Source of the DNA: Pseudomonas lalkuanensis
GTDB lineage: Bacteria; Pseudomonadota; Gammaproteobacteria; Pseudomonadales; Pseudomonadaceae
Reading direction: 5' to 3'
NCBI RefSeq assembly: GCF_008807375.1
Contig: NZ_CP043311.1
Coordinates: 2,026,001 to 2,090,000 of the forward strand
DNA length: 64,000 nucleotides
The notes beneath the pieces are model-generated. The model saw only the letters and a list, made by a program, of their open reading frames with translations, did not search any database and was not told where the DNA came from. Both the position numbers and the translations under genes were made by a program. Shown here in pieces: positions 51,719 to 60,413 of this stretch. How positions within the stretch are numbered: position 1 is the first letter of the stretch; the number at the start of each line of letters is the position of its first letter.

Positions 51719-52618
51719 ATGGTCGAGCGCAAGGCCTTGCTGATCCTGCACGGCAAGCAGGCGTCCAACGATGAGGTGCGAGCGGCTGTCCAGGCGCGCC
51801 GTGCTGCGGGCTGGGAGCTTGCGGTGCGGGTGACCTGGGAAGGTGGCGACGCCCGGCGGCTGGTGGAGGAAGCCCTGGCAGCGGGCTATCGGACGCTGAT
51901 CGCCGGTGGTGGCGACGGCACCCTTCGCGATGTGGCCGAAGCCGTGGTCCAGGCGGGCAGTGACGCCAGCCTGGCGCTGCTGCCGCTGGGCACGGCGAAC
52001 GACTTCGCGCGGGCAGCCGGCGTGCCGCTGGATCCGCAGGATGCCTTGGCGCTGCTGGACGTGGCGCCGCGCGCAATCGATCTGGGGGAGGCCGATGGGC
52101 ATCTGTTCCTCAACATGGCAACCGGCGGGTTCGGCTCGAAGATCACCGCCAATACCCCGGAAGACCTGAAGAAGGTATTGGGCGGTGCGGCCTATTTCCT
52201 GACCGGGTTGAGCCGCTTCTCCGAGGTGCACTCGGCGTTCGGCCGCTTCCGTGGGCCGGACTTCAACTGGGAAGGGGAGTTTCTCGCCCTTGGTATCGGC
52301 AATGGACGCCAGGCGGGCGGCGGGCACCCCCTGTGCCCGCAGGCCACTGTGGACGACGGACTGCTGGACCTCTGCATCATTCCGGCACCGCAGGACGTGG
52401 TGGGCACGCTGGCCACGCTGCTGTCCGGCGGCATCCTGGGCCTGGAATCGGTTTCGGTCAGCGCACGCTTGCCCTGGGTGGACGTGGAAGCACCGGAAGG
52501 GCTGGACCTGAATCTCGATGGCGAGCCGCTGGAAAGCGTGCGCCTGCGCATCACCGCGCGGGCCGGGGCGCTGCGGGTGCATCTGCCGGCGCAGTCCCCA
52601 TTGCTGCTCCGCGCTTAG
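51719..52618 (+). CDS. yegS: YegS-like lipid kinase (diacylglycerol kinase catalytic fold)
   Basis: A 299-residue kinase. It has the nucleotide-binding GGGDGT motif (AGGGDGTLRDVAEA, about 61-74), LLPLGTANDFARA, and the C-terminal MATGGFG, GIGNGRQAGGGHPLCPQA and LLDL blocks. E. coli YegS phosphorylates phosphatidylglycerol in vitro. An extended SD (GGAGGTGAT) lies just before the ATG at 51719, which decides the start over an ATG 4 codons upstream. Its location after the glycerol-like operon may be coincidental. Confidence 0.92.
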   Translation: MVERKALLILHGKQASNDEVRAAVQARRAAGWELAVRVTWEGGDARRLVEEALAAGYRTLIAGGGDGTLRDVAEAVVQAGSDASLALLPLGTANDFARAAGVPLDPQDALALLDVAPRAIDLGEADGHLFLNMATGGFGSKITANTPEDLKKVLGGAAYFLTGLSRFSEVHSAFGRFRGPDFNWEGEFLALGIGNGRQAGGGHPLCPQATVDDGLLDLCIIPAPQDVVGTLATLLSGGILGLESVSVSARLPWVDVEAPEGLDLNLDGEPLESVRLRITARAGALRVHLPAQSPLLLRA

Positions 52619-52750
52619 CGTCGGCGAGCTGGCGTCATGGGATTGACTGTTGCATGATGGCGTAGTGCTATGTCTTCAGTTTTCCGGTGGCTTGCCGAAA
52701 AGCTGCGAGGCAGTCCTGCCCACCATCGCATTCGTAGCAGAGGAAGTTCC

Positions 52751-53677
52751 ATGGCCGGCATTCTCGACACCGTCGATCAACGCACCCAACTCGTGGGTGA
52801 GAACCGGCTGGAAATCCTGATGTTCCGCCTGAGCGGCCGTCAGCTCTTCGCCATCAACGTGTTCAAGGTGCAGGAAGTCCTGCAGCTGCCGAAGATGACC
52901 CTGATTCCGCAGCGCCATCCGGTGGTGTGTGGCGTAGTCAACCTGCGCGGCCAGACCCTGCCGGTGATCGACCTGTCCCAGGCCATCGGCATGCGTCCGC
53001 TGGTGCCGGATGAGCGCAGCACCATCATCGTGACCGAGTACAACCGCTCGGTGCAGGCATTCCTGGTGGGCGGCGTGGACCGCATCCTCAACCTCAACTG
53101 GGAATCCATCATGCCGCCGCCCGGCAGTGCCGGCCGCCAGCACTACCTGACGGCCATCACCAAGGTGGACGAGCAGATCGTCGAGATCATCGACGTCGAA
53201 AAGGTCCTGGCCGAGATCGTGCCGATGAGTACGCGCGTTTCCGCGGACCGCCTGCACAACCCGCTGCTGCAGATGGCCATCGGGCGCGAGGTGCTGCTGG
53301 TGGACGACTCCAGCGTGGCGCTGACCCAGTTGCGCGAAACCCTGTCGCAGCTCGGCATGCGCATGCACGTGGCAGGTGACGGCCTGAAGGCGCTGAAAAT
53401 GCTCAAGGCCTGGGCCGATAGTGGCGTGGACATGACCGAGAAACTGCTCATGATCTTCACCGATGCGGAAATGCCGGAGATGGACGGCTATCGCCTGACC
53501 ACCGAGATCCGCAACGATCCGCGCCTGCGCGACCTCTACGTGGTGCTGCACACGTCGCTGTCCGGCAGCTTCAACGACGCCATGGTGAAAAAGGTCGGTT
53601 GCGACAACTTCCTCTCCAAGTTCCAGCCCGACAAGCTGGTGGACGTGGTGCTGGATCGCCTTCAGCGGGATCGATGA
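52751..53677 (+). CDS. cheV: Chemotaxis protein CheV
   Basis: A 308-residue fusion of a CheW-like coupling domain (about 15-165: RQLFAINVFKVQEVLQLP, VVNLRGQTLPVIDLS) with a receiver domain (about 180-305: LLVDDSSVALTQLR, TDAEMPEMDGYRL, HTSLSG, KF). It links chemoreceptors to CheA and adapts by receiver phosphorylation. The start MAGILDTVDQ at 52751 has AGAGGAAG upstream and matches the family; the frame extends 27 codons upstream without support. It is not next to a chemotaxis operon, as in other pseudomonads, which have several CheV copies. Confidence 0.93.
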   Translation: MAGILDTVDQRTQLVGENRLEILMFRLSGRQLFAINVFKVQEVLQLPKMTLIPQRHPVVCGVVNLRGQTLPVIDLSQAIGMRPLVPDERSTIIVTEYNRSVQAFLVGGVDRILNLNWESIMPPPGSAGRQHYLTAITKVDEQIVEIIDVEKVLAEIVPMSTRVSADRLHNPLLQMAIGREVLLVDDSSVALTQLRETLSQLGMRMHVAGDGLKALKMLKAWADSGVDMTEKLLMIFTDAEMPEMDGYRLTTEIRNDPRLRDLYVVLHTSLSGSFNDAMVKKVGCDNFLSKFQPDKLVDVVLDRLQRDR

Positions 53678-53745
53678 GCTTGAGCTGACAGGGGGCGGCT
53701 GCGTATAACGGGCACTTCGCTCAAACGCCGATCAGGAAGCTGGCC

Positions 53746-54549
53746 ATGTTGCGTCTCTCGTCCCTCTATCGATTCCCCATGAAATCCGCCATTGGCGAAC
53801 CCCTCCAGCAGGCGCGGCTCGATGGTTTGGGCCTGGCGGGAGATCGGCGCTGGATGCTGGTGGATGCAGACAATGGCCGATTCCTGACCCAGCGCGCCTT
53901 TTCCCAGATGTCCCAACTCTCGGCGCGCTGGAACGATGCCGGCGGCCTGACCTTGAGCGCCGCGGGCCTGCCCACCCTGGAGGTGCCGCTGCCAGATCCC
54001 GACACCCATCTGCGCGGCACCTTCGTCTGGGGCGCGCCGATGCATGTGCCGGACGCCGGCGACGAAGCGGCGGAATGGCTCAGTGGTTTCCTCGGCAAGG
54101 CGTGCCGCCTGGTCCATGTGCCGGATCACCGTGCACGGGACATTCCCGGCAGCCTGCTGCCCGAGGAGAAGGTGGGCTTTGCCGACGGCTATCCGCTGCT
54201 GCTGATCGGCCAGGCTTCGCTGGACGACCTCAGCAAGCGGGTAGGGCGGCCGCTGGAAATGCTGCGCTTCCGTCCGAACCTGGTGGTGGAGGGCAGCGAG
54301 GCCTATGCCGAGGACGGCTGGAAGCGCATCCGCATCGGCGGCATCGAGTTCAGCGTGGCCAAGGGCTGCAGCCGCTGCATCCTGACGACCATCGATCCGG
54401 CTACCGGCGAACGCAACGCTGACCGCGAGCCGCTGACCACGCTCAAGACCTACCGCGAGCGGGAAGGCGAGGTCTACTTCGGACAGAACCTGATCAACCG
54501 CAGCGCCGGCGTGCTGGAAGTGGGGATGGAGGTCGAGGTGCTGGAGTAG
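53746..54549 (+). CDS. MOSC domain protein (YcbX-like)
   Basis: A 267-residue protein with an N-terminal MOSC_N beta-barrel domain (about 1-115: SLYRFPMKS, GDRRWMLVD) and a C-terminal MOSC domain (about 125-265: RFRPNLVVEG, CSRCILTTIDPATGE). The conserved Cys that binds molybdenum or sulfur is in KGCSRC. YcbX reduces N-hydroxylated bases using Moco; the same role is plausible here. Pairs functionally with the Moco genes at 42-44 kb. TATAAC at 53704 is a possible -10. Confidence 0.92.
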   Translation: MLRLSSLYRFPMKSAIGEPLQQARLDGLGLAGDRRWMLVDADNGRFLTQRAFSQMSQLSARWNDAGGLTLSAAGLPTLEVPLPDPDTHLRGTFVWGAPMHVPDAGDEAAEWLSGFLGKACRLVHVPDHRARDIPGSLLPEEKVGFADGYPLLLIGQASLDDLSKRVGRPLEMLRFRPNLVVEGSEAYAEDGWKRIRIGGIEFSVAKGCSRCILTTIDPATGERNADREPLTTLKTYREREGEVYFGQNLINRSAGVLEVGMEVEVLE

Positions 54550-54617
54550 CGGACCGATGCGAGGCGTGCTGGTGGGCTGAAGCCGCCCTATGAGCTTCGC
54601 GGGGAGAGGCCAAATGA

Positions 54618-54643
54618 AAAAGGGCGCCAACTGGCGCCCTTTT
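54618..54643. terminator. Bidirectional terminator between MOSC and slt genes
   Basis: AAAAGGGCGCCA / TGGCGCCCTTTT stem with a two-base centre, A and T tracts on both sides, between convergent genes. Confidence 0.92.
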
Positions 54644-54650
54644 CTGTTTC

Positions 54651-56585
54651 TTACTGATCGTCGAAATACCGCTCGTGCCAGTCCACCAGGGGTTGCGGCG
54701 CGTTCAGCTTGTGGCCGTAGATCACCGAGTAGGACAGAACGTTCTGCACGTACTGGCGGGTTTCGTCGAAGGGAATGGTTTCTACCCAGACGTCGAACGA
54801 CAGGTGATTGGCGCCTTTCAGCCACTGGCGCACGCGGCCTGGGCCTGCGTTGTAGGCGGCCGAAGCGAGTACCCGGTTACCGTTGAACTGGCCGTGCACC
54901 TGGCTCAGGTAGGCTGCGCCGAGCTGGATGTTGACGCTGGGATTGAGAGCCTGGTTCGGCGAGGCCAGCGGAATGCCGAACTTGCGCGCGGTTTCCTTGG
55001 CGGTGCCTGGCATCAGTTGCATCAGGCCCATGGCGCCGACGCCGGAGCGCGCGTCGGTCATGAAGGCGCTTTCCTGGCGGGTAATGGCGAAGACCCAGCT
55101 CGAGTGCAGGCCGCGAATCTTGGCCTGCTGGGTCAGGGTCGAGCGGTGGGCCATGGGGAAGCGGATATCCAGGTCATCCCAGTACTGGGCCTGGCTGATG
55201 GTGCGAATGGCCGGGAAGTACCACTGCAGGTCGTAGGCGATCTTGGCCTGGGCGACCAGTTCGTTGCGGTCGAACAGACGGCTGACGTGGTACCACTCGC
55301 GACGGCCGTTGACGATCTCGCCACGGTCGTGGAATTCCAGCGCACGGCGGATGCCCGCAGTGTTGCGCACCTTTTGCATGACCTTCGGGTCGATGGCCAG
55401 TGGCTTGTTGTTCAGCTGGTAGGGCGCCTGGATGCGGTCGGCGGCAAGGAAGCCGTAGAAATCACGCTCACGGGCGACCGGCTGGTAGAGGGGAATCGGC
55501 TGCTGGCTCTCCGGCTGGGCCAACTGCAGGCTGCGCGCCTGCCAGTAACGCCAGCGGTTGGTCTTGGCCAGGTCTTCGGGCATCTGCCGGGTCAACTGGT
55601 AGGCGTCGTCCCAGCGGCCGAGGCGCAGCAGCAGGCGTGCGCGCCATTCGCTGACGGTGTTGTCGCGCAGCTCGGGATCGTATTTGGTCATGATCGTGAG
55701 GGCGCGGGAATCGAAGCGCTTGGCCAGGGTCAGGCCGATTTCGCGGGCGATGGCGACCTTTTCTTCCTTGGAGAAGGGCAGTCGAGCGGCATACACGTCC
55801 AGCAGGCTCAGCGCCTTTTCCGGGTCCTGGCGGGCCAGCCGGCGCAGGCCGAGGCCCGCGGCGTCAGCCATGTGGCGGTCGGCGGGCGCAAAGCGGGCGG
55901 TCTGGCTCAGCAGCTGGGGCTTTTGCGCCACTTCCACCATGAGGTTGCCCTGGGTGCCCAGGCGCGGCATGGTTTTTACCAGGTGCTTGGCCAGGCCGTA
56001 ATTGCGCGCTTCGGCGGCCAGCTTGGCACGCTTCCAGCGCAGCTCCTCAGTCAGTTGGCCTTCGGCGCTCCACATGCCGAACAGCACGTCACAGGCGTCG
56101 GGCTGGGACTTGCCCACCAGCCAGAGCTTCTTGGCAGTGGCATAGCCTTCCTTCTTCATCCCGTGCTTGAGCTGATACTGGCCGAACAGGCAGTCCAGCT
56201 CGGTGAAGTTGAGCTTGGGGTCGTAGTAGTTGATGAAGGTCTGCCATTCGCCGCGTTCGGCCAACCAGCGCAGCCAGCGTAATTTCATCCAGCCGGCCTG
56301 GGGCAGGTCGCCATGCTCGGCGAGGAATTTCTCGATCTCTTCGTTGCTTGCCCATTTCAGACGGGCGGTCAGCTCGTCGTACGCCAGGTAGGGTTCCAGT
56401 GGGTAGTCGCGCAGGGCATTGGCATAGCGCTGGTAGGGGCCGGAATCGCCCTTGGCGAGAGCGCGTTTGGCCTCGTCGTACATCAGGCGTTGCTGGGCGA
56501 GAGGGGCCGAGGAGGCCTCGGTGGCATGCAGGCCGACCGTGGAAAGGAACAAGCAGGAAAACAGGTTGAGCAGACGGCTGCGCAT
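54651..56585 (-). CDS. slt: Soluble lytic murein transglycosylase
   Basis: A 644-residue periplasmic enzyme that cleaves the glycan strand of peptidoglycan with formation of anhydromuropeptides. It has a signal peptide (about 1-26), a large superhelical U domain (about 30-470), and the C-terminal lysozyme-like catalytic domain: RQESAFM (catalytic Glu near 503), SGVGAMGLMQLMPGTAK, NIQLGAAYL and ASAAYNAGPGRV. It is the PA3020-type Slt. Divergent from uup. Confidence 0.95.
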   Translation of the reverse strand: MRSRLLNLFSCLFLSTVGLHATEASSAPLAQQRLMYDEAKRALAKGDSGPYQRYANALRDYPLEPYLAYDELTARLKWASNEEIEKFLAEHGDLPQAGWMKLRWLRWLAERGEWQTFINYYDPKLNFTELDCLFGQYQLKHGMKKEGYATAKKLWLVGKSQPDACDVLFGMWSAEGQLTEELRWKRAKLAAEARNYGLAKHLVKTMPRLGTQGNLMVEVAQKPQLLSQTARFAPADRHMADAAGLGLRRLARQDPEKALSLLDVYAARLPFSKEEKVAIAREIGLTLAKRFDSRALTIMTKYDPELRDNTVSEWRARLLLRLGRWDDAYQLTRQMPEDLAKTNRWRYWQARSLQLAQPESQQPIPLYQPVARERDFYGFLAADRIQAPYQLNNKPLAIDPKVMQKVRNTAGIRRALEFHDRGEIVNGRREWYHVSRLFDRNELVAQAKIAYDLQWYFPAIRTISQAQYWDDLDIRFPMAHRSTLTQQAKIRGLHSSWVFAITRQESAFMTDARSGVGAMGLMQLMPGTAKETARKFGIPLASPNQALNPSVNIQLGAAYLSQVHGQFNGNRVLASAAYNAGPGRVRQWLKGANHLSFDVWVETIPFDETRQYVQNVLSYSVIYGHKLNAPQPLVDWHERYFDDQ

Positions 56586-56770
56586 GACACTTCCGGGGCA
56601 GATAAATCATTGTGAATGCCCGCTTTGGGGCATCGAATAGCGCCTAGCTTAGCCTTTAGGCAGGGGCGGTTAAAGCATTGCGCCAGCAGGGGAAACCGGC
56701 GGTAAAAATTGCCCGAGAGACGGTGCGGCAAGTCGGGTAGAATGCGCGCCCTGATCCTGGAGGCCCCGCA

Positions 56771-58672
56771 ATGACACTGCTCAAGTTCACCGACGTATCC
56801 CTTGCCTACGGCGCCATGCCGCTGCTGGATAAGGTGTCCTGGCAGATCGCCCGGGGCGAGCGTGTGTGCATCATCGGCCGCAACGGTACCGGCAAGTCCA
56901 GCCTTCTGCGCCTGGTCAAGGGCGACCAGTTCGCCGATGACGGCGAGATCTGGAAGGCGCCGGCGCTGAAGATCGGCGAACTGCCGCAGGAGCTGCCGCT
57001 CGCTGATGATCGCACCGTATTCGATGTGGTAGCCGAAGGGCTGGCGGATGTCGGCAAGCTGCTGGCCGAGTACCACCACCTTAGCCTGCATATCAACGAT
57101 GAGAATGACCTGACGCGCCTGGCGCGGGTCCAGCAGGATCTCGAGGCGCGCGACGGCTGGCGCTTGCAACAGCTGGTGGACAGCACCTTGAGCCGTCTGC
57201 AGCTGCCGGCGGACAAGACCCTGGCCGAGCTTTCCGGCGGTTGGCGCCGGCGTGTCCTGCTGGCCCAGGCCCTGGTGGCCGAGCCCGACCTGCTGCTGCT
57301 CGACGAGCCCACCAACCATCTGGACATCGGCGCCATCGCCTGGCTGGAAGAAGCCCTGCTGGGCTTCAGCGGCGCGGTACTGTTCATCACCCACGACCGT
57401 TCCTTCCTGCAGAACCTGGCCACCCGCATCCTCGAACTGGACCGCGGCCACCTGATCGACTGGAACGGCGACTACGCCAGTTTCCTCGTGCACAAGGAAC
57501 AGCAGCTGGCGGCGGAAGAAGTGGCCAATGCCCTGTTCGATAAGCGCCTGGCCCAGGAAGAAGTCTGGATTCGCCAGGGCATCAAGGCCCGTCGTACCCG
57601 CAACGAAGGCCGGGTACGTGCACTCAAGGCGATGCGTGTCGAGCGTTCCGAGCGTCGTGAGCGCCAGGGCAAGGCGACGATCCAGTTGGAAGCCGCGGAG
57701 AAATCGGGCAAGCAGGTGATCGTGGCGGAGAACGTCAGCTTTGCCCATCCGGGCGGTGAACCGCTGATCCGCGATTTCAACCTGGTGTTGCAGCGCTCCG
57801 ACCGTATCGGCCTGCTGGGTGCCAACGGAACCGGCAAGACCACGCTGCTCAAGCTGTTGCTGGGCGATCTACAGCCCACCAGCGGCAGCATCGAGATCGG
57901 TACTCGCCTGGAAGTGGCGTATTTCGACCAGTTGCGTCACCAGTTGGATCTGGAAAAAACCGTCATCGATAACCTCTCCGAGGGTCGTGATTTCATCACC
58001 ATCGACGGCCAGAGCCGCCATGTGCTGAGCTATCTGGGTGACTTCCTGTTCAGTCCGCAGCGCGCCCGCACGCCGGTGAAGGCGTTGTCCGGTGGTGAGC
58101 GGGCACGACTGTTGCTCGCCAAGTTGTTCAGCAAGCCCGCCAACCTGCTGGTGCTGGACGAACCGACCAACGACCTGGACGTGGAAACCCTCGAACTGCT
58201 CGAAGAAGTACTGCTGAACTTCCCCGGTACCGTCCTGATGGTCAGCCACGACCGGGCCTTCCTCGATAACGTGGTCACCAGCACGCTGGTGTTCGAAGGG
58301 CAGGGCCGCGTTCGCGAATACGTCGGTGGCTACCAGGACTGGCTGCGCCAGGGCGGCTCACCGCGTCTTCTCGGTGTGGGTGAAACCCGTGAGGCCAAGG
58401 TCGAAACTCCCAAGTCTGCCGAGCCCGCTCCTGTCGTGGTTGAGGCACCCAGGAAAAAGCTGAGCTACAAGTTGCAACGTGAGCTTGAGGCCATTCCCGG
58501 GCAGATCGAGGCCCTGGAGGCGGAGCAGGCGAAGGTGCAGACGGAGATTTCCGATCCGGCCTTCTATCAGCGCCCTGCGGAACAGACCCGCATGGTGCTG
58601 GAGCGCCTGGATGATTTGCAGAAGGAACTGGACCGCCTGATCGAGCGTTGGGCGGAGCTGGAAGACAGTTGA
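56771..58672 (+). CDS. uup: ABC-F family ATPase Uup
   Basis: A 633-residue cytoplasmic ABC-F protein with two ATP-binding cassettes: Walker A GRNGTGKSS and GANGTGKTT, signatures LSGGWRRR and LSGGERAR, Walker B LLLLDEPTNHLD and LLVLDEPTNDLD. The linker between the cassettes is charged, and the C-terminal tail (about 560-633) is a coiled coil that binds DNA in E. coli Uup. Uup affects transposon excision and ribosome function. GGAGG lies eight bases before the ATG. It is followed 20 bases later by a Cys-rich unknown. Confidence 0.95.
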   Translation: MTLLKFTDVSLAYGAMPLLDKVSWQIARGERVCIIGRNGTGKSSLLRLVKGDQFADDGEIWKAPALKIGELPQELPLADDRTVFDVVAEGLADVGKLLAEYHHLSLHINDENDLTRLARVQQDLEARDGWRLQQLVDSTLSRLQLPADKTLAELSGGWRRRVLLAQALVAEPDLLLLDEPTNHLDIGAIAWLEEALLGFSGAVLFITHDRSFLQNLATRILELDRGHLIDWNGDYASFLVHKEQQLAAEEVANALFDKRLAQEEVWIRQGIKARRTRNEGRVRALKAMRVERSERRERQGKATIQLEAAEKSGKQVIVAENVSFAHPGGEPLIRDFNLVLQRSDRIGLLGANGTGKTTLLKLLLGDLQPTSGSIEIGTRLEVAYFDQLRHQLDLEKTVIDNLSEGRDFITIDGQSRHVLSYLGDFLFSPQRARTPVKALSGGERARLLLAKLFSKPANLLVLDEPTNDLDVETLELLEEVLLNFPGTVLMVSHDRAFLDNVVTSTLVFEGQGRVREYVGGYQDWLRQGGSPRLLGVGETREAKVETPKSAEPAPVVVEAPRKKLSYKLQRELEAIPGQIEALEAEQAKVQTEISDPAFYQRPAEQTRMVLERLDDLQKELDRLIERWAELEDS

Positions 58673-58692
58673 GGAAGTGAGCCGGAGCGCCC

Positions 58693-59379
58693 ATGGCCAT
58701 CGAATACCGTATCAACCTGGATGATCTGCACGAGTTCAGCTACCGCATCGAGCTGGAGCGTGCATACGACGCGGAGCGTGCGAGCGCCGCGCCGAAGTGG
58801 ACTCGCCTGGAACACCAGCAGTGCAGCAACTGCCCGCTCAGCAAGGATGCCTACAGCCACTGCCCGGCCGCAGTTGACCTGCACCGTGTGATCGAGGACT
58901 TCCAGGGGCTGCCGGCCTTCAAGAAGGTTCAGGTCCTGGTGCGTACGCCGGATCGTGAATACGCCAAGGTGGTGGGGCTGGAAGAGGGGCTGCGGGCCCT
59001 GCTGGGGGTGATCATGGCCACCAGCGCCTGCCCGGTGCTGGGAAAGCTCAAGCCGATGGCGCAGCAGCATCTGCCGTTCGCCAGCAATCAGGAGTTCATC
59101 CTCAGGGCGGTTTCGCTCTACCTGGCCCGGCAGTACTTCAATTTCCGCGAGGGGCGCCATGCGGACTGGGAGCTGAAGGGGCTGGTGCGGTTGTTCCAGC
59201 AATTGCAGCTGGTGAACCAGGCCTTCTGGCAGCGCATCCACGATACCTGCGAAGGTGATTCCAACCTCAAGGCCTTCCTAACCTTCTTCTCCATGGCTTC
59301 CAGCATGACCTACTCGCTGGAAACCCAGTTGCAGAAGATCCGGCCCCTGGTGATGAGCGCGGGCGAAGGCTTCGATTGA
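58693..59379 (+). CDS. Conserved hypothetical protein with CxxC-x9-C motif
   Basis: A 228-residue soluble protein that I do not recognise with certainty (possibly DUF6901). The N-terminal third has a cysteine cluster QQCSNCPLSKDAYSHCP (CxxC-x9-C, about 43-59) that could bind a metal or an Fe-S cluster. The C-terminal part is alpha-helical (LARQYFNFREGRHADWELK, VRLFQQLQLVNQAFW). It follows uup by 20 bases and is likely co-transcribed. The gene at the equivalent place in PAO1 is PA3018, also unknown. Confidence 0.75.
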   Translation: MAIEYRINLDDLHEFSYRIELERAYDAERASAAPKWTRLEHQQCSNCPLSKDAYSHCPAAVDLHRVIEDFQGLPAFKKVQVLVRTPDREYAKVVGLEEGLRALLGVIMATSACPVLGKLKPMAQQHLPFASNQEFILRAVSLYLARQYFNFREGRHADWELKGLVRLFQQLQLVNQAFWQRIHDTCEGDSNLKAFLTFFSMASSMTYSLETQLQKIRPLVMSAGEGFD

Positions 59380-59388
59380 AGCCCGCGC
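59357..59388. terminator. GC hairpin at the end of the Cys-rich gene
   Basis: GCGCGGGC / GCCCGCGC with a 16-base loop overlaps the stop codon, in the convergent gap before the usp gene. There is no T-run, so termination is uncertain. Confidence 0.3.
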
Positions 59389-59406
59389 CCGGCGATTCGC
59401 TTCTAT

Positions 59407-59847
59407 TTATTCAGGTTTCTTCAGGCGCACTGCCAGCACGTCGCAAGGTGCGCCGTGGAGAACGTCATTGGCAGTGGAACCGAGCAGCAGGGCGAGGCCG
59501 TGGCGGCCATGGCTGCCGACCACGATCAGGTCGCAGCCCTGTTCCTCGGCGAGGCGATGGATTTCCTGCCGGGGCTGGCCGTAGGCCAGGTGGCGCTGAT
59601 CGGCAGTGAGTTCGGAGTAGCTGCCGGCGAAGGTCTGCAGGCGCTCGCGGGCCTGTTCGAACTGCTGTTGCTGGAGCATGGAAAGGTCCATGGGTACATC
59701 GCCGCCGAAGGCCATGGCCATCGGTTCGACTATGTGCACCAGCGACAGCTTGGCCTTGCTGGCCTGAGCCAGTGCCTGGGCACGACGCACCACCGGATGG
59801 CACTCATCGGTAAGGTCGACGGCGACCAGAATGTGCTGGTAGGGCAT
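59407..59847 (-). CDS. Universal stress protein (UspA family)
   Basis: A 146-residue single-domain Usp. The N-terminus YQHILVAVDLTDE and the ATP-binding motif GSHGRHGLALLLGSTAN (G-x2-G-x9-GS) are intact, so it is likely ATP-binding. Usp proteins help survival in stress and anaerobic stationary phase in Pseudomonas. It is monocistronic and the PA3017 equivalent. Confidence 0.93.
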   Translation of the reverse strand: MPYQHILVAVDLTDECHPVVRRAQALAQASKAKLSLVHIVEPMAMAFGGDVPMDLSMLQQQQFEQARERLQTFAGSYSELTADQRHLAYGQPRQEIHRLAEEQGCDLIVVGSHGRHGLALLLGSTANDVLHGAPCDVLAVRLKKPE

Positions 59848-59934
59848 GGGGTGACTCCTCCTTAAGATTTCACATGTTCACAAGTATGGCTGTCCGGAAC
59901 GTTTAACACAGGCTTTTGCGCGGAGATAACCTTT

Positions 59935-60369
59935 ATGACCTTCTGGATTGTCATGTTGCTCCTTCTGGCGGTGCTCAGTCCCCTGGTCTGGCTGGTGCCT
60001 TCGAAGGGGCAGCGAGGCCGCATGGAGCTGCGCATGCAGGCGCGGCGAATGGGGCTGGCCATGCAGCTGTCACGGCAGGAGTGGCCACACTGGCTGGTCC
60101 AGGAACCGCCGCATTCCTGCGCCCAATACCACCGACCGCGCCTGCGCGGGCGTGAGGCCTGGTGCTACTGGCAAAGCGAGCCCGGCAAGTGGCTGAACCA
60201 GTGGCGTGAGCCTTGCCAGGACGCGGCGGTGCTGACCCATCTGGCTAGCTTGCCGAAGGATGTCTACAAGGTGGAAGCCAGTGCGCAGATGGTCGCCCTC
60301 TACTGGGGCGAGCGGGGCACGGCGGAAGACCTGCAGCGCATTGCCGACGCGTTGAAGTCGCTGGCCTGA
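59935..60369 (+). CDS. Hypothetical single-pass membrane protein
   Basis: A 144-residue protein with an N-terminal hydrophobic helix (TFWIVMLLLLAVLSPLVWL) and a basic soluble part rich in Trp and Gln (SRQEWPHWLV, AWCYWQSEPGKWLNQW). A helical C-terminus (AEDLQRIADALKSLA) follows. I do not recognise a family. GGAG is nine bases before the ATG. It is the PA3016-position gene. Likely an inner-membrane-anchored protein, function unknown. Confidence 0.75.
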   Translation: MTFWIVMLLLLAVLSPLVWLVPSKGQRGRMELRMQARRMGLAMQLSRQEWPHWLVQEPPHSCAQYHRPRLRGREAWCYWQSEPGKWLNQWREPCQDAAVLTHLASLPKDVYKVEASAQMVALYWGERGTAEDLQRIADALKSLA

Positions 60370-60375
60370 AGGGTG

Positions 60376-60400
60376 GGCGCGGCGCTGTCGCAGCCGCGCC
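60376..60400. terminator. GC hairpin between convergent small-gene ends
   Basis: GGCGCGGC / GCCGCGCC with a nine-base loop in a 44-base convergent gap; no T-run, weak as a terminator. Confidence 0.3.
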
Positions 60401-60413
60401 AGGTATTGGCGGT

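Noticed and set aside
51719..52618. Lipid kinase as part of the oxidase/kinase operon
   Set aside because: The pirin gene lies between on the opposite strand and the lipid kinase has its own SD and promoter-like -10, so a link is not supported.
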